A stretch of 64,000 nucleotides of DNA, taken from NCBI GenBank assembly GCA_001599815.1, contig BCIA01000003.1:1860001-1924000 (forward strand). Direction: 5' to 3'. The DNA is from Furcasterigmium furcatum. Taxonomy: Eukaryota > Ascomycota > Sordariomycetes > Glomerellales > Plectosphaerellaceae. Shown one piece after another: positions 43,856-55,162 of the stretch (position 1 is its first letter; each line of letters opens with the position of its first letter). The notes beneath the pieces are model-generated. The model saw nothing but the letters and a program-made list of their open reading frames with translations, was not told where the DNA came from and did no database searches. Position numbers and translations under genes: made by a program.

Positions 43856-45476
43856 ATGAAGGTCTCCGCTACTTCGTTGCTTCTGCCCGCGCTGGCCAGC
43901 GCCGCTCACTTCTCGCGAGAGCAGTATGAGTCGGGCGAGGTCCACCAGAGGATCATTGACATGAAGAACGTATGTGGTGCCCGTCTTCTACCGCAGGTCC
44001 CTGCTCTTTGCTGACCCTCCACAAGGCCCAATGGGACGCTCTCGAGGCAGCTGGCGCTCTCAACTCCAGCCAGTGGCCGTCGTGGTCCAAGTGGGATCAG
44101 CTCGACCCCAGGGTGAAGGCGGACCGCCTCAAGTGCAACAAGTGCGGTGTCGCCGTCGCCGAGAAGGGCAACCCCATGCAGACCTTCCGCTGCAAGAACG
44201 TGAGTAACATATCGACCCATTGAGACACGGTGCTCTGTGGACAACAAGATCTGACATGTCTCAGATGGACCTGTACGACTTCATGAACCACGACGACCTC
44301 GGCGGTGGTGAGGCGGACCCCAGGTACCCCAACCGACGTGGCTCCTCCGTCTGGGGCTGGGTGTCTCCCGAAGGTCGCCAGATCGCCCTCATCGGCCAGC
44401 ACACCGGTACTGCCTTTGTCGAGGTCTCCGACAAGGGAAAGCTCACCTACCTCGGCCGCCTGCCCTCGCAGGACCCCATCGGCTCCTCGTGGCGTGAGAT
44501 CCGTGTCCTGAAGGACATGGCTATCATCGGCTCCGAGGCTGTCGGCCACAACGTTCAGGTCTTCGACCTGAACAAGGTCGCCGAGATCGACCCCTCTTCT
44601 CCTGTCACCTTCGACATTGAGACGGATCTCCTCGGTCTCTTCGATGACCTGCCCATTGGCCGTGCCCACAACATCGTCGTCGACTGGGATAACGAGTACG
44701 CCATCGCCGTCGGCGCCCAGCCCCGTAACCAGAGCTGCGCGGCTGGCCTGGAGTACATCGACCTCACCGACCCCACCAACCCCGTCAAGCCCGGCTGCGC
44801 TGCCTCCGACGGCTACACCCACGACGCCCAGTGCGTGACCTACAACGGCCCTGACAGCCGCTACGAGGGCCGCAACATCTGCGTCGCCTACAACGAGGAC
44901 AGCGTCACCATCTGGGACTCGACCGACAAGGCCGACTCCAAGATGCTCGGCCGCCTCGAGTACGAGGGCGCCACCTACGTGCACCAGGGCTGGTTCACTG
45001 AGCGCAACTGGCACCAGTTCATCCTCCTGAACGACGAGCTCGACGAAGTCGAGGGCGCCGGCAACGCCGCCAGCGGCATCCCCATCACCCACATCATGGA
45101 CCTGTCCGACCTCGAGAACCCCAAGTATACCGGCTTCTTCGAGAACACCGACCACATCGCCGTCGACCACAACCTGTACATCGAGGGCGGCATCATGTTC
45201 CAGTCCAACTACGGCGCCGGCGTGTGGGTCACCGATGTCCGCTCCATCGCCGCCCACCCCGACGGCAGCAAGATTGAGAGGATCGCCTTCTTCGACATGC
45301 ACCCCGAGGATGATGCCGAGGGTGGCTCGCTCGGCTTCGTCGGCTCCTGGGGCAACTTCCAGTTCCCCTCGGGCTTCATCGTCGCCAACACCTTCGAGCG
45401 TGGTGCCTACGTCCTCCGCGTCGCTGAGGGCCCTGGCCGCGATGGTGGCCTCGGCTTCGGCGGTCCCTCTGTTTAA
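43856..45476 (+). CDS. Secreted LVIVD/choice-of-anchor-B type protein (fungal 'regulatory P domain' family)
   Basis: Exons 43856-43969, 44026-44199 and 44265-45476 give 499 residues. A signal peptide of about 17 residues (MKVSATSLLLPALASAA) predicts secretion. A short Cys-rich segment follows (LKCNKCGVAVAEKG and TFRCKNMDLYDF), then a beta-propeller-like body with repeats such as ALIGQHTGTAFVEVSD, AIIGSEAVGHNVQVFDL and FIVANTFERGAYVLRV, matching LVIVD-type repeats. Fungal members are often annotated as 'regulatory P domain-containing'; a biochemical function is not known to me. Introns are 56 and 65 nt. The high C-third-position bias suggests strong expression. The ORF upstream ATG at 43769 would put the signal peptide 29 residues inward, so 43856 is used. 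Confidence 0.83.
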
Positions 45477-45816
45477 ATCTCAGTAGGGAAGAAAACGATG
45501 TATGAGACTATGTTAGCCGTGTTGGAAAACAGACTGCCGAATGGCATGAGGATATGATCACATGTAGATAGCACTTATTAATACATGTACATGCTCACAC
45601 ATTCTCGCTCGTCCCGCCTTCGATGTGCACAGCTGCTTACGTATCCGACCGAGATCGCCCCGTTTCCAAGCAGCGAACAGTCACCCATCATCACTTGATC
45701 AACACGCAATGTACAGGGCCCAGATACTCTTAGAATGATCTATATACAGAGAAAGTCTATTGCAACGCCTATTCAGCTGTTGATAAAGTCTCTCCCAGCT
45801 TCTTCTCAGACCACAC
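45477..45816. other. Convergent 3' spacer, 0.34 kb
   Basis: Tail-to-tail gap between the LVIVD-type gene and the GH43 gene. AT-richer than the flanks, as expected for 3' UTRs; nothing else recognised. Confidence 0.5.
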
Positions 45817-47485
45817 TCAAGCGGTCTCGATCACCAAGTCGGTGAACACCACCTCGGCATTCTCGCCCTGAGGTGCAGTGGTACGCGCGAATGAGCCGAA
45901 GATGGGGCCCGTCATCTCGCGGGCCGCCAGCTCCTTCGTCTCGCAAGTCCCGATCTCAACCCAATCCTTGTCTCCCGCCTTGACGAGGAACTGGTACCGC
46001 TCTGAGGTACCGACGATCTTGAAGCTCACAACCTGCTCGCCCTCGTCGACGGTGAACTTTGTCTCCGACACGCGATCGAGCTTGGTGGACTTGTTGATGG
46101 CCCGGCAGATGACCTCCCGCGTGTTAAAGTCTAACTCCAGTACCACGTGCCGAATGTGGTCCTTGTAGACTGCGAGGCCTGCGTTGACGGCTCCTCCCAT
46201 GAGCTTCGTCCTGCTAGCAGTGAGGTCAATGGAAGTCGTCGCCGTCGCATTGATGGACCTCTGGCGGCGGCCGATGAAGGTACTGGTTCCGAACGGCTCT
46301 GACATCGATTCCAGGGCGGGGATCAGCGAGAATTGGCCCTGCGCTGTCGCCGGGAGCTTGTACTTGGCAACATCCGGCTCTCCGATGTACAGATCCTCCA
46401 CCCGCGGGGGCACAGCTGGCTTCCAGGCAGCAGCTGCGGCGGAGTCCTTTACGGGCGAAGGGCCGCGGAACTCCATCTTGGGCTGAAAGACCCTCGGCCA
46501 GCCACCCTCGGGCCAGTCAACGGGGGCCAGGAACGTCTCGCGCCCGAGAGGTTGGCAGGTCGGCTCGTTACGGACGGCGAGCGCCGCCGCCCACCAGTTG
46601 CCGTTGTCGTCCTCGAAAATCTCGCCGTGGCCGGTGTTCTGGATGTACTCGTCCTTGCCATCCGCGGTCAGGATCGGGTTCTCCTCCCACGACTCGAACG
46701 GGCCCCAAATACTCTCAGACCGAGCAATAGACAGCAAGTGGTGCTCGAACGTGCCGCCCTCAGCGGCCATGAGATAGTACCACTTGCCTCTCTTGTACAC
46801 GTGCGGCCCTTCGGTATCGTACTTTGCGAAGCCCTCCCACATGACGCGTTGCTCGGACAGGGCCTCTCCGGTCTTCAGGTCAACCTCGAACTGCTTGATC
46901 GTGCACGAGGGCTGCTTCATGCGGTCGATCGAGAAGCAGCCTTGGAAGTAGACCTTGCCGTCATCGTCAAAGAACAGACTCGGGTCGATACCGAAGAAGG
47001 GGATGTACACGGGGTTGGACCAGTTTCCGGCCCAGATGTCTGTCGTCGAGATGACGAAGTTGTCCATCGCCATCGACTCCATCCCACTCGTCCCCGCCGC
47101 GGCATTGGTGCACACGATGTAGAACGTCCCCTGGTGGTATTTGATCGTGGCCGCAAACAGTCCGCCCGAGGCCACCATCGAGTGACCGGTATCGAGGGGC
47201 ACATGATGCGTGGTCGCCCGTCGAAGGCTCATCTGCTCGGGTCGGTTGATCGCATTTCCTGAGCGAGTTTCTCGTTAACCAAGTCTTGCCTACAAGCCGC
47301 GAACTCGAGTGAATCCTACCGATATGTGCCCACTCCTTGAGATCCCGCGAGGCATAGATGGGCAGGCCGGGGAACATGTGAAAGGAAGAGGTGACCAGGT
47401 AGAAGATGCCGTCGACCAGGACCACTGAAGGGTCCGGCGCGAAGCCTGGCACGATGGGGTTGCGGTAGAGCACTTCGTCGGCCAT
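45817..47485 (-). CDS. Glycoside hydrolase family 43 (beta-xylosidase/arabinofuranosidase type)
   Basis: Exons 47485-47320 and 47258-45817 give 535 residues. The N-terminal five-bladed GH43 propeller has the catalytic base in GFAPDPSVV (Asp after Pro), the pKa-modulating Asp in FFGIDPSLFF and the acid Glu in NTGHGEIF. A C-terminal beta-sandwich of about 200 residues (from DLYIGEPDVAKY) resembles the GH43 C2 domain of fungal xylosidases. No signal peptide precedes MADEVLYRNPIVPG, so the enzyme appears intracellular and would act on imported oligosaccharides such as xylobiose. It is divergent from the Zn2Cys6 regulator, and a sugar transporter lies after that gene, which suggests uptake followed by internal cleavage. 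Substrate (xylose versus arabinose linkages) cannot be set from sequence alone. Confidence 0.88.
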
Positions 47486-48007
47486 TGTGAGAGTATAGAG
47501 AGCAGAATGATGACCTGGCAGTCACTTCAAGTTGTCCGTCTTCCAGGTTCCATACATATGTACTCGCTTCCAAGATTTCGCGTCCGCCATAAAGTCCGTT
47601 CCCCGAGAGCACCACATCGTCCCCCTCCTCCGATCGTCGACAGCTGTGACACCTGGTGCGCCAACAATCCGGGGCCCCTCCTGCAGAACTAGGAGGGGAG
47701 GAATTGAATGAGGCCTCGTCTTGGACGACGATCCATGTCACCGGAAAAATAGGGGCGCTAGCGCGAGGGGACTCAGTCGTAAAATTCCGGAGCCGGCATC
47801 GGAATAATACACCCGGAATTACTACAGCTCACCCCGCCCCGACCCCCCGTCTTCATTTAACCACTTACACGACCATCCTCAGGGCCTTCACTCAATATTA
47901 TTCCATCTCAGTTACATCAAGCAACCGGGATCAGATCACTCGAGATCATTCTATTTTTCCAATATTCCGACTCTCCGAAGAAACTCCCCCTGCACCGCCC
48001 TGTCCCG
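47486..48007. promoter_or_regulatory. Divergent promoter region, GH43/Zn2Cys6 regulator
   Basis: A 522-bp head-to-head spacer. It contains three TTCCGG/CCGGAA hexamers (47741, 47785, 47813), two of them in an inverted AATTCCGG pair, and one CCGGGG that fits a CreA carbon-repressor site (47669-47674). Both are inferences from sequence. Confidence 0.5.
47783..47820. promoter_or_regulatory. Inverted repeat AATTCCGG-N22-CCGGAATT
   Basis: Perfect 8-bp inverted repeat (47783-47790 and 47813-47820), with CGG/CCG triplets inside each half and a further CCGG between. Zn2Cys6 dimers commonly bind paired CGG triplets, so this is a candidate operator for the regulator starting 188 bp away and for GH43. 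Confidence 0.45.
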
Positions 48008-49840
48008 ATGCGACGGCACATCCGGCATGCCTGCGACTCTTGCAAGAGACGAAAGGCCAAGTGCGACGGTGAGCCGCCGGCATGCTCGAGCTGCCGCGTG
48101 CTCGGCCTCGAGTGCGAATATAGCACACCCCGAGCCAAGAGAGGCCCAAAGCCGCGGGTTTCCAGAGCCCCATCAGCCCCAGCGAGCGACTCGTCCTACA
48201 GCCCGAACCAACGGGCCGGGTCTGGAACACAGCCAGTCGTGCAAATTACTAGCAGCCCGGCCATATCGAGCACTTCGCCGAATGTCAGTCATACAGGTAC
48301 ATCGCCCTGGGGACCCAGCGGCCTATCCTCAACGCCCGCCGCCGGAGAATGGCCGGGCACGCCCCAGGTCTTGCGGCCGACCTGCTGCCCGGAGAAGGTA
48401 CACGAATACCTGACTACTGCTGCTGAATACCACAATGTGGACCTCGAGCATGTTGTCCGACATTGCATTGAGCTCTACTGCGGCACGGCGTTCCCGATCT
48501 TTCCTGTCTTCTCGTCCAAGGACATCATGCAGAGCATCCCTCTCCTGTTGTCGCCAGCTCGGCACTATTTCACGGCGGCCTCGCATGGCACCCCGGCCGG
48601 GGAGCATGAGCCACGTGGCTGCACACTGGACCGCATGCGGGCCTTTACTCTGCTCACTGCCTTCTGCGCCCAGATGTGCTGCCGGACGGGGGATGCCGAC
48701 GCTCGGCCAGCAGACCACGCCCTTGCCGACATATTCCTGGCTGCGTCGCGGGGCATGCTGATATGCTACGAGGACTCGGATATTGCCCAGCCGGTCCCCA
48801 ACTCCACGCTCATTCGGCTCGCCCATGCGTCTGTTCTTCACTGTCAGGGGAAGAACCGCCAGTCCCGGTTCCTAGTTGGGCAGGCCCTCCGACTGACCGT
48901 GGACATGCGGCTCTTCGACGAGGAGCTGCTTAAGGGTTTGGAACCGCGGGAGGCACAAATCCGCAGAAACCTCTTCTGGTGCCTCTACACCAGCGACAAA
49001 TCACTGTCCTTGCTGAACAATCTTCCGCTGACGCTGTATGATCACCTGGCCGACCCAACTCGACTGGAGCTTGCCTTGGATGGGTCACCGGTTCGTCTGT
49101 TAGATGGCATGACCGGGCTGAAGTACCAGGCGCCGTTTGAGGATCGTATCCGGCCTGCCTTTGATTTGTCTAACAAGCAGTGGCTTCTCGCAGGCGACAT
49201 TGTGCGGGACCTGGACGTGCTGTCCCGACTCTGCCCCAGTTCTTCCCCAATACCCGAGGGGCTGTCATATGTCGCGTCGAGCGTGACCAGGAACTATACG
49301 GACTTCTGCAGCTTGCTGGACGTCACCCCCGCCTGGGTTCAAAACCCGGAGAGCCACACGGCAGAGGGAGTCGATGAGGAAGCAACCGCTTTTCAACGAC
49401 GGGCATTCTGGGCACAACACGCCAACCTTATTGTCACCATGCACTGCTTGAAACTGATCCTCATGGTCAAGGCTTACAGGCAAGGTTTTGCTGCCCTGAT
49501 GGGGTTTGCCGAGAACGAAGAGCTGTTTGCGCTGAGGAACACCGAAGTCGCATGCGAACTCGTCAATGACTCGGCTAGAATTCCCCTTTCTGCTTTGAGA
49601 GCGAATGGAGAAGCCATGGTGAGTTGACCGAACGGCCCCTGCCCGTGCCGACAGCGACTGAAAGTTCCCTTTTAGGCTGAAAAGTTCCGCTCGGTGGGCG
49701 TCATTCTCCTCGAGATCAGTCATCGGGTGTCCAATGAAGCCATTGCCACCCGCGCAAAGGCGCTTTTTACCAGGCTTCTGGACCTCATAGCGAGGCTAGA
49801 TTCTCGAACATCAGACAACCTTGGCGGGGAAGCACCTTGA
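48008..49840 (+). CDS. Zn2Cys6 transcription factor
   Basis: Exons 48008-49618 and 49676-49840 give 591 residues. The binuclear zinc cluster CDSCKRRKAKCDGEPPAC and the following SSCRVLGLEC supplies all six Cys ligands (9, 12, 19, 26, 29, 36). A basic linker (about 40-56) and a Ser/Pro-rich stretch follow. The fungal-specific transcription factor (MHR) domain is at about 130-480, including RLAHASVLHCQG and FLVGQALRLTVDMRLFDEE. The second exon adds 54 residues with a leucine-rich helix. The position between a GH43 enzyme and a sugar transporter suggests it controls them in response to a sugar signal. The regulon and inducer are inferred from gene order and from the shared TTCCGG hexamers. Confidence 0.87.
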
Positions 49841-50356
49841 GATCATCTCATGGCGCCCCTTTCTGTTATTTCCCGGACCACACTGGACTAAATCTTGACC
49901 TCTGTCTAATTTTCCGGTGAGTATTTCCGGCACTAAGATGCATCAATGTCGATCGAGTCAGGGGATGGTGCCCACCTCCGCACTTTTTCCCCGGCATTTC
50001 CACATTTTCCAGACACATGGCTCGTCGGGTCAAGTCGTGAACGACCGCATAGAAACCGAGGCCAGCCAGAATTCATCCAACGCTGCAGGATAGGTGCGGG
50101 CCCGTGCTTGGCGTTGCCGGGAGTCTGATTCTCTTGGATCTCGCACTCGTCGCTCCCACATTCGTTGCCGTATACAGGCGAGCCACCGGTCACGAGTTGT
50201 ACATTCCGAGGGACCTGGCACCCCGGACTACAAATATCAGGCGTCGGGACCTCGATCGAATCTTGCACATCACTCCTCCTTACGGCCCTTCTCTCTCATA
50301 CACCTTTGGACACCATCACTCTCCCATCAAGGCTCGACGCCAAACCTCAGGGAATC
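49841..50356. promoter_or_regulatory. Intergenic region, regulator/sugar transporter
   Basis: A 516-bp gap, both genes on the plus strand. It has two TTCCGG hexamers 13 bp apart (49912-49917 and 49925-49930), the same motif as in the GH43/regulator spacer. Confidence 0.45.
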
Positions 50357-52228
50357 ATGGACGCGTCCCAGAACAAATCGGATGAGCCCGTGGAGATCAC
50401 TGGCTCGCTCTCCAACACCACCCACCATGTGGCCGAGCTGGAGTTCGAAAAGAACAACAACGAAGGGGTTCCTCTGACGTCCGCCTTTGCATCCCTGCCT
50501 CGGTTGGCTGCCATCCGCAAGTTCTGGAGACTCTACCTGTCTGGCCTCGGCGTCGCCATCAGTGGCATGTAAGCACGCCCTCTTCCTCCTGCCCCGGTTC
50601 CTGTATGCAAGTGTGACCTAACGCGGCGCTGTAGGTACATCGGATACGCCCAGTCCGTCGTAGGAAGCATCGTGGCCAACGAGGGCTTCATCAAACAGTT
50701 CGCCACCGTCACCGACAGCGAGACCGGCGCTCGGGTCCTCGATGCGAACCACGTGGCTCTCTGGGGCGCCATCACCTTCGCCGCACAGATTCTCTTCCAG
50801 ATCATCTCTCCCTTTACGGCAGATCGCTGGGGTCGCAAGATGAACATGTGGATCCTGACGGTCCTCCTTACCGCGGTCAGTTATGGTTCTCGACCGATAC
50901 CTGAGACTGGCAGAGCTAATACTCTCGGTGTCTAGTCTATCGTTGTCGTCATCGTTGCTCAGGACTGGAAGGTCCTGACTGTCTCGCGTATATTGGCGGG
51001 CTTTGCGAGCGGTTTCATTGGCGTGCGCTTCCTCAATGCCCCGAAAGTGACAATGGCTAATGTGACCTAGACGTCCGTCATGGTGTACATGTCGGAGATC
51101 GCCATGCCCCAGTTCCGAGGCACGCTGCTCGGCAGCTTCTCGCTCTTCTTTGCCCTAGGCCAGGCTTTCTTGGCCATCGGCCTGAAGATCCTCAACGACA
51201 CCAACCCCATGGCCTTCCGCAATATCTTCTACTCGGAATTCGTCTTCTTCGGTCTCTGGATGATTCCCATGGTTCTCCTCCCGGAGTCGCCTACCTGGCT
51301 CGCATCCAAGGGACGACACGATGATGCCAAGAAGGCCCTGCGCCGTCTTATAGGCAACGTCGAGGGCTACGACATCGAGCACGAATACCAGGTCATGAGG
51401 AACGAGGTGGAGAACTCTATTGCCATCGCCAAGGAGACCAGCGACAACGGCTGGGCGGTCATGCTCACCAAGACCAACATCAAGCGCACCATTATCGCGA
51501 CGCTCCCTTTCAGCTACCAGAACTTCGTGGGTGTTCCCCTGATCTTCGGCTACACGACCTACTTCTTCTCTCTTGCCAACATGGAGGACCCCTTCCTGGG
51601 CAGCATGATCATTCAGATCATTCTCCTCGTCGGTATCGTCTCCGCGTTCTACTGGGTCGATAAGGTCGGACGCCGCGTGCTGGTCCTCGGCGGGGGCGCT
51701 CTCATGGGCACCACTACTCTTGTCATCGGCGGACTGGCCTTCATGGAACCCAGCACCGCTTCGGGAATTGGTCTTATCACGTTGTGCTCCTTCTGGGCCT
51801 TCGTCTACGCCAACTCACTGGCTCCCATCGGTACGCCCCTACGCTCACAGCTCTCAATATGGCTTGCACTAACCCGGAATCTGTGAACAGGTTGGATCAG
51901 TCTCGTCGAAGTATCTAGCCCCCATCTCCGCGCCAAGACCGCCGCCATCGCCGCAGTCATCCAGTCCTGCAGCGGTGTCCTCTTCAGCTACACCGTTCCC
52001 CTGATGCTATCCAACCAGGGCGCGGGCTGGGGACAGAAGATCGGTCTGTTCTTCGGTGGCATCACCTTCGCGTACCTCATCCCCGTCGTCTTCATGTTCC
52101 CCGAGACCAAGGGCCGTACATACCAGGAGCTCGACGAACTGTTCGAGCGCCGCGTTCCGGCGTGGCGCTTCGCGAGCACCAAGACGGCGTACCAGGCCGG
52201 CGTGGAGATCCGCGAGGCGGAGCAGTAG
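50357..52228 (+). CDS. MFS sugar transporter
   Basis: Exons 50357-50568, 50635-50875, 50936-51022, 51071-51830 and 51891-52228 give 545 residues. It has twelve predicted membrane helices with the sugar-transporter signatures DRWGRKMN (loop 2-3), VSRILAGFASGFIG followed by TSVMVYMSEIAMPQFRG, PESPTWLASKGR and PETKGRTYQELDELFE. The proline-rich cytosolic N-terminus (1-55) is typical of fungal sugar porters. The MAL/alpha-glucoside-like RILAGFASGF pattern is compatible with hexose, disaccharide or xylose-oligomer transport; the substrate is not fixed. All five exons keep phase, including a tiny 87-nt third exon and a 48-nt intron. Gene order with GH43 and the regulator suggests a sugar-uptake module. 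Confidence 0.88.
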
Positions 52229-52230
52229 TA

Positions 52231-52332
52231 TGTTATCAACTGTCTTGATGCGGGAGATGCACGCAGTGCATAAGTGTGTAGATGCCATATAGTAATGCAG
52301 TGTTGTCAAGTGTGTCATGCGGGAGAGTGCAC
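52231..52332. repeat. Imperfect direct repeat, two 32-nt copies 70 nt apart
   Basis: Copies at 52231-52262 and 52301-52332 share TGTT-TCAA-TGT and a longer GCGGGAGA...GCAC core with a few mismatches and one shift. They lie just after the transporter stop, in the likely 3' UTR. Confidence 0.6.
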
Positions 52333-52872
52333 CCTGACGACCACAAGTGCAGAAGCCTATATAACCCCGGGTGCAGCGTTTTCCAGTATCAATGCCGTGG
52401 CGGCACCTTTGGACGGTGTTCAGGTCAACCGGTACTGGTGATGGATCGATTGGTTAACCCAAATACAACACGAATTCAACACGACAACAACAGCAACTCG
52501 CCTCAAGGTCATCAGTTCGAAACGCGCCAGGGACGTAGGAGTCAGCAAGGCTCCGAACCCTTTTGCTTTTTACCACTAAGATCTATATGCTTTTACTTTT
52601 TTTGCATTAGAGCTTCGTGTCAAAGGTAAAGGGGCATTCCACGAGCACCTAAATGACACCCTCACACATCGCCACTGGACTTGGAGGCCCCTTTTCATGG
52701 TGTTTTAAGGAAGCTGCGACCTCGAACTCCATTACATCGGCAGCATCGCCGCAGCCAAATAGAGCCATGCTTACAAGGGAGAGGATGCAGCACTGTGCGT
52801 TTGCAGGTTACGTACGACTAGCCCTTTACCTCCTAGTTTTTGTCGACCGTGATACTCTCGAGGCGTGAGGGT

Positions 52873-52911
52873 AGATAGTTCGCCGAGATAGTTCGCCGAG
52901 ATAGTTCGCCG
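52873..52911. repeat. Three exact tandem copies of a 13-mer
   Basis: The unit AGATAGTTCGCCG occurs three times in a row without mismatch. It lies between two genes, not within a frame, and has no evident function. Confidence 0.85.
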
Positions 52912-53694
52912 GCATGCTGTGTTACTCCCTCCCGTCACTTTCCCGGCATCAGTCTGGACGTAGCCTGACCCTACTACCTGTGACGGATCAGGAGCCAACC
53001 AAGAGTGGCCCCAATAAGAGTCTCATGCACAACAACCTCACAACGCCAGACACAAGCGCCACCATTGGCTGGGGAAATGCCTGTTCCTTCAGCTGGAAGA
53101 CTGCGGGCGAGGTCCATCGCTGGAGCACGATGCCGCACAGGGGGGTGTTGCCAGTGCGAGTCTGACCGAGGAGCGGCGACGGCGTGGCTATCAGGTGGTG
53201 GAATGACCTACACGATGATGACATCTGAGTAAAAAAGAACATGACTTGGAGGCAACTAGATCTGATTGCGGTACATATCCCCAAGTGAAATCATCTTGAC
53301 TAGGGAGCAAGGGAATGAACGTCCTCCAAAGGACGTTGCATGCCCATGGTCACGCCAAGGTCGACCCCTGAGCGCGCGCACGGACCACCCCCAACGAATC
53401 CGCGCATCCCTCCTGTTGCGGACGCGGGACCCGGGCATTCCCGATGCGGGATCTCACATCATCCCTCATCCCTCACCAAGCACGGAGGGTCACCAGGGAG
53501 CGAGGCACCGGCGGTCCCATCATCAATTTGATGTCCCATTCATCAAGTTCAGCTCGTGTGCTGTTTCTAGGTACCTAGCTAACCGGGTAGTGTACAAAAC
53601 GGGAAACCACAGAGACGCAAAGGATTCGGAAAACGGCTAGTAAATAAGGATTATGCCTTCCACCACCCTGCGCGGGAGAGCTCACGCGCGCAGT

Positions 53695-55162
53695 CTAGTT
53701 GAAGTAGTAAGCCTCGTCCGGCGTGCGGCCCCGGACGAACTGGGGCTCGGTGCCGCGGACGTAGATGTCCTCGAAGAGGATCTTGGGGGTGGCCTCGGGG
53801 ATGGCCATGGCCTCGGCGATGGCGACCTCCTCGTTGACGTGGCTGCGGGACTCCTTGTCGATGGTCTTGAGCTCCTCCTCGGTGACGACGCCCCAGTCGA
53901 GGATCTTCTGCTTGAGCCCGGCGATGGGGTCGTTGGTCGAGCGCATGCGCTGGATCTCCTCGCGCGTGCGGTAGGTGGTGCCGGGGTCCGACATGGAGTG
54001 ACCGCCGTAGCGGTAGGTGACGTACTCGAGGACCAGCGGGCCGTTCTCGGTCTGCGTGTACTCCTTGCCGTACTTGACGGCGGCCTTGACGGCGAGCACG
54101 TCCATGCCGTTGACCTTGAGGCCGGGGATGTACTGGCCGCGCTTGTAGTAGTCCGTCAGGGCCGACGAGCGGTTGGCGGCAGTACCCATGCCGTACTTGT
54201 TGTCTGCGGACAATCGTTAGTGCGGGGCGCCCGGAATTAACCTCGAGGCAAAAGAAACTCACTCTCGCAACCGAACAGGGCGGGGAGACCCCAGAGCTTG
54301 GCCATGTTGAAGGCCTCAAAGACCTGGCCCTGGTTGGAGGCACCGTCACCGTAGAGGATGACGGTGGCCTTCTTGGTGTCCTGGTACTTGTGGGCGAAGG
54401 CCAGACCGGCACCGACGGGCACCTGGGCGCCGACGATGCCGTTGCCGCCGTAGAAGCCCTTGGTGAACATGTGCATGGAGCCGCCCTTGCCGTAGGCGAT
54501 ACCCTCACGGCGGCCGAGCAGCTCGCCGATGATGGAGCGGACGGTGCCGCCGCGCATGTAGGCGAAGCCGTGGCAACGGTAGGCGGTGATGATGTCGTCC
54601 TCCTTGGTCAGGGCGTGCTCGATACCGACGGCAACGGCCTCCTGGCCGGTCGACAGATGGCAGAAACCCCGGATCTTCTTCTCCTTGTACAGGCGGTCGG
54701 CGGCCATCTCCATTTGCCTGGAACATCCGTCAGCACAGCTGTCCAGTCCTCTGATGCATGCTGCATCGCATTCAATTCCTCCGATATGCTCACCTTGTGA
54801 CAACCATGTCGCGGTACATCTGCTTGAGCTCCTTCTTGGTGGTCTCGAGGGTGTAGGGAGGGGGGTCCAGCTCGTAGGTCTCGAAGCTCTCGTCGCTCAG
54901 GTTGATGGAGAAGACCTCGTCATCGGACTATCACGGAGCACGTCAGCCATCCATTCCCCAATCAGAAAAGCAATTGGATAGCCATTGACGACAGTAAAGT
55001 GTCCCATTGGCAAGTCCGGAGTGCACCAACCTGAGGAATGCTCTTCTCCAGCGTCGCCGAAGCCGCATTGGTGGTGACGGACCGGGAGGCCGCGATAACG
55101 GAGACAGGGGCGCGGGCGCGCAGAGGCACCGCCCTGTTTAATCTGACCGCGCGGGAGAACAT
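53695..55162 (-). CDS. PDA1: Pyruvate dehydrogenase E1 component, alpha subunit
   Basis: Exons 55162-55031, 54927-54794, 54717-54263 and 54203-53695 give 409 residues, the expected size. The first 30 residues (MFSRAVRLNRAVPLRARAP) form a mitochondrial presequence. The thiamine diphosphate motif runs from GDGASNQGQ to ENNKYGMGT, split by intron 3. The regulatory phosphorylation loop YGGHSMSDPGTTYRTREE is intact. With E1-beta, E2 and E3 it converts pyruvate to acetyl-CoA in the mitochondrial matrix. Introns are 103, 76 and 59 nt; the first donor is GTTGGT, weaker than the others. The C-third-position bias is extreme, in line with high expression. Confidence 0.94.

Larger units (their letters stand above)
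52229..53694. other. Convergent intergenic region, 1.5 kb
   Basis: Tail-to-tail gap between the sugar transporter and PDA1. It holds two repeat features listed separately. Short frames are present; none has a recognisable motif. Confidence 0.55.

Noticed and set aside
44097..45302. Minus-strand open frame of 401 codons
   Set aside because: Antisense shadow of the LVIVD-type gene, Val/Asp/Gly-rich with no domain.
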